Shown here: piece after piece, positions 61,964-64,000 of the stretch
Position numbering within the stretch: the first letter of the stretch is position 1
How the letters are laid out: every line of letters begins with the position of its first letter
Assembly (NCBI GenBank): GCA_905479495.1
Contig: CAJQMR010000003.1
Coordinates: 186,001 to 250,000, forward strand
Direction: 5' to 3'
From: an uncultured Anaerolineae bacterium
GTDB lineage: Bacteria > Chloroflexota > Anaerolineae > Promineifilales > Promineifilaceae
DNA: 64,000 nucleotides
Position numbers and translations under genes: made by a program
Notes under the pieces: model-generated
Told to the model about the DNA's origin: nothing
The model's input: the letters and a program-made list of their open reading frames with translations, nothing else
Database searches by the model: none

Positions 61964-64000
61964 CTAATTGCCATTCATCACAATAGGCAAAAAGAGAGTG
62001 AAGTTGGTCACCGTGATTGTTACCTCATCACTGTCACTCAACACGCCAGTATCGGTCACCGTCAAACGAAAAGTTAACGTCCCGGTGACTGCAGGAGCCG
62101 TAAAGGTGGGCGAAACTGTGCTGCTGTCATCGAGAACAACATTTTCGCCACCAATTTGCGTCCAACTATAGGTCAAACTATCGCTGTTGGGATCGCTGCT
62201 AGCTGAACCATCCAAGGTTACGGGCGCACCTGGGGCAACCGACTGATCTGTCCCAGCGTCGGCAACGGGGGGATCATTGGCTGGGGTTGTAAACGTCATG
62301 TCGTCTCCATTACTGGTATCAGCACTGTTGGTTCCCACTACGCGATAATGATAAGTGGTGTTCGGTGCCAGGCCGGTTATGGCTTTGCTCACTGCTGTGT
62401 CACTGTTTGCATCAACCGGACTTTGGTCGGCTGTGACGACTGTGCCATAGCTGGCAGTTGTGCCATATTCGAAGGTAACGGCCGTACTGTCGCTGTGGGC
62501 GTTAACCGTGCCGTTGAGCGTGGCACCTTCAGTAGAAACGGCCGTGGCGGCATCGGTTGTGACCGTTGGGGGAAGAATGATACCGGTACCTGAAATGACA
62601 AAGGTATAAGGATTCTCGTCACTGTCGTCATTGGCGATGCTAACTGTATCTGTAAGACTGCCCGCACCGGTTGGATCGAAAGTGACGCTGAACGTGGTGC
62701 TGCTGTTGCTACCCACTGGGCTAGATGGCTGCGTACTTACACTAAAATGTGTGCCCGTCGCCAGCGTGACAGCAGGCGAGCCGCTCAAGATTAAGGCAGC
62801 ATCCCCAGTATTGCTGATGGTAAAAGTGTGGACGACGGGCGTACCGCCTACATTTGTGCTGCCAAAATCAGTATCGTCAGCAATTGTGGCAGTCGTATCG
62901 CCATCGGCGATGGATTGGCCGTTACCCTGTACATCCATTTCAGGCGCGGGCACCGGGCAAGCCCCTTCTGTGATGGTGGGCAGGGGTGCCGTATAGCTCC
63001 CATTTGCGGTCCATAATGCCTCCAGGATACCCAGAACACTTTCTGAAACAAAGTCAGAGGTGTATTCATTGGCATCGGCATTCGAACTGCCAATCATGTG
63101 CCATACGCCACTGCTATATTCGATGCTCAGGGAGCCTTTTTCAAAGGCGCTGCTGCTGCCGTTGTAGGTGTAAGTCCCGGCAATTGTATCGCCATCTGTT
63201 TGTGTTGTATCGGCTACACAAATAACATCTGTTGTGTCCGTGGGTGTAGGAGCTGCCCCTTCATAAAGTTTCCAGTCCGTATCTCTAAACGAAACGTAAA
63301 CCCGGCCACCCATCTCATGCAATGCATTCCCTGAAGTCCAGGTGCCAGTCGGTGTATTTTTAGTCCAGGTGCCGCTGCTATCTACTTCAAATAAATAATA
63401 ACTATCAACACCACTAATATCTTCCCGCATGACCATATACCCTACATCACCCATCACAACCATAGCGGTTGCTTGCTGCCAGAAACCGGTTGTCAGCAGT
63501 GCTGAGGATACATCTGTTACGGTTGTACCGGATACTTCAAAGACTCGATATTCATTCCCACAAGTACTGCAGTAAAATTGAATGTAATCATGTGTCCCTA
63601 CAGTTCCCAGGAAACCTCCGCTATACCATGGGTCCGATGGTGATGGCTCATCAGGAGTGATTTCGGTCCAACTATTGCCGCTGCCGCTCCATTGATGCAG
63701 CTCATAAGAACCAGAGATGGGATTCTTGAGGAAGGCGTGCAGCTTGCCATCAACAACAGCCACAGTGCCGCCAGTCGCTGTAACTGGGGAGGTAGGGGAA
63801 ATATCACTCCAGGTGCCAGCAGCATATTCATGAACCGAATATTCGCTCGTTGCGCCATCCCGCAAGGTAAGATACCCGTTGTTATTAAACTCAGATAGGC
63901 TGCCAACCGCACTCCAATACCCTGAGGTGGCCGGGGTTACGTCTGTTAACGCAGTGCCGTTCAGTTCGTAAATGGTGTAATGGTTCCCGCTGCAACTACA
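61964..64000 (-). CDS. large secreted multi-domain protein, 5' end outside window
   Basis: The frame is open to base 64000, so the N-terminus lies beyond the window. From the visible start there are low-complexity beta repeats (about 200 residues), a choice-of-anchor/ASPM-SPD-2-like domain (DFGSTNVGGTPVVHTF), an Fn3-like domain (GLAPNTTYHYRVVGTNS), a PKD domain (DPPVADAGTDQSVAPG), and a hydrophobic C-terminal tail NFTLFLPIVMNGN. The protein is probably at the cell surface or secreted. Its ligand is unknown. Confidence 0.85.
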   Translation of the reverse strand, partial: CSCSGNHYTIYELNGTALTDVTPATSGYWSAVGSLSEFNNNGYLTLRDGATSEYSVHEYAAGTWSDISPTSPVTATGGTVAVVDGKLHAFLKNPISGSYELHQWSGSGNSWTEITPDEPSPSDPWYSGGFLGTVGTHDYIQFYCSTCGNEYRVFEVSGTTVTDVSSALLTTGFWQQATAMVVMGDVGYMVMREDISGVDSYYLFEVDSSGTWTKNTPTGTWTSGNALHEMGGRVYVSFRDTDWKLYEGAAPTPTDTTDVICVADTTQTDGDTIAGTYTYNGSSSAFEKGSLSIEYSSGVWHMIGSSNADANEYTSDFVSESVLGILEALWTANGSYTAPLPTITEGACPVPAPEMDVQGNGQSIADGDTTATIADDTDFGSTNVGGTPVVHTFTISNTGDAALILSGSPAVTLATGTHFSVSTQPSSPVGSNSSTTFSVTFDPTGAGSLTDTVSIANDDSDENPYTFVISGTGIILPPTVTTDAATAVSTEGATLNGTVNAHSDSTAVTFEYGTTASYGTVVTADQSPVDANSDTAVSKAITGLAPNTTYHYRVVGTNSADTSNGDDMTFTTPANDPPVADAGTDQSVAPGAPVTLDGSASSDPNSDSLTYSWTQIGGENVVLDDSSTVSPTFTAPAVTGTLTFRLTVTDTGVLSDSDEVTITVTNFTLFLPIVMNGN

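Noticed and set aside
1..64000. tRNA or rRNA genes
   Set aside because: All gaps were read on both strands and no cloverleaf or rRNA-like segment was recognised. A covariance scan could still find one I missed.

Overview
The window looks like a chromosomal segment of an uncultured or poorly characterised Chloroflexota bacterium, most likely Anaerolineae-like. This placement is inferred from the mix of protein families: GT39/ArnT-like membrane glycosyltransferases with a C-terminal beta domain, secreted beta-helix and PKD proteins ending in a short hydrophobic PVVIK or PIVMN tail, multi-GAF sensor kinases and an MprF-like protein. No rRNA gene is present to confirm it. No tRNA gene, CRISPR array or complete insertion sequence was seen. 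From 1 to about 48.4 kb almost every gene lies on the + strand. After that the strands are mixed.

Region by region. 1-7 kb carries central carbon metabolism and ion transport: the end of a HAD hydrolase, zwf, a lipoprotein, gpmA, a 6-phosphogluconate dehydrogenase and a P-type H+-ATPase. 7.4-13.7 kb holds a universal stress protein, an eRF1-domain-like protein, a lipoprotein whose start is frameshifted, a rhomboid-like protein, an unknown protein and an AI-2E family transporter. 13.7-22.6 kb holds a GH15 glucoamylase, an aquaporin-family channel, a glucose 1-dehydrogenase-like SDR, an MprF-like lipid modifier and a two-component system. 22.7-28.1 kb carries small membrane proteins, an MscS channel, a DoxX protein, a DHA2 efflux pump, an RRM protein and small charged proteins. 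28.2-39.2 kb has four large membrane proteins of glycosyltransferase type, interrupted by the infC-rpmI-rplT operon. 39.3-48.3 kb has a giant GAF sensor kinase, a SWIM mini-protein, a CPBP protease, an RNA methyltransferase homologue lacking its catalytic Cys, a DUF3467 protein, ComEA and a GT9 transferase. 48.4-51.3 kb has a secreted beta-helix protein and a fatty acid desaturase. 51.4-60.6 kb is a minus-strand cluster. It contains homoprotocatechuate-type meta-cleavage enzymes (dioxygenase, semialdehyde dehydrogenase, FAH-family enzyme), two paralogous P-loop proteins around a small helical protein, an HD phosphohydrolase, a TPP-dependent enzyme and a truncated cupin. 60.9-64 kb has two secreted PKD-domain proteins in convergent orientation.

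Working together, zwf and gnd give the oxidative pentose phosphate branch. The glucoamylase and glucose dehydrogenase could supply or divert glucose. The minus-strand cluster would degrade a dihydroxyphenylacetate-like ring, but the isomerase, hydratase and aldolase steps are not in view.

The most unusual signals are not genes. (1) The palindrome ACGGCCGT occurs about 110 times by manual reading, roughly one per 0.6 kb and about a hundredfold above chance. It often extends to GGAAACGGCCGTTTCC and recalls cyanobacterial HIP1. (2) Palindromic repeats sit in frame inside several coding sequences. (3) A 108-109 nt two-stem element occurs three times between genes, with paired substitutions that keep its stem. 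(4) Many intergenic gaps hold inverted repeats made of reiterated short words. (5) Two P-loop paralogues flank an unknown helical protein inside the aromatic degradation cluster.
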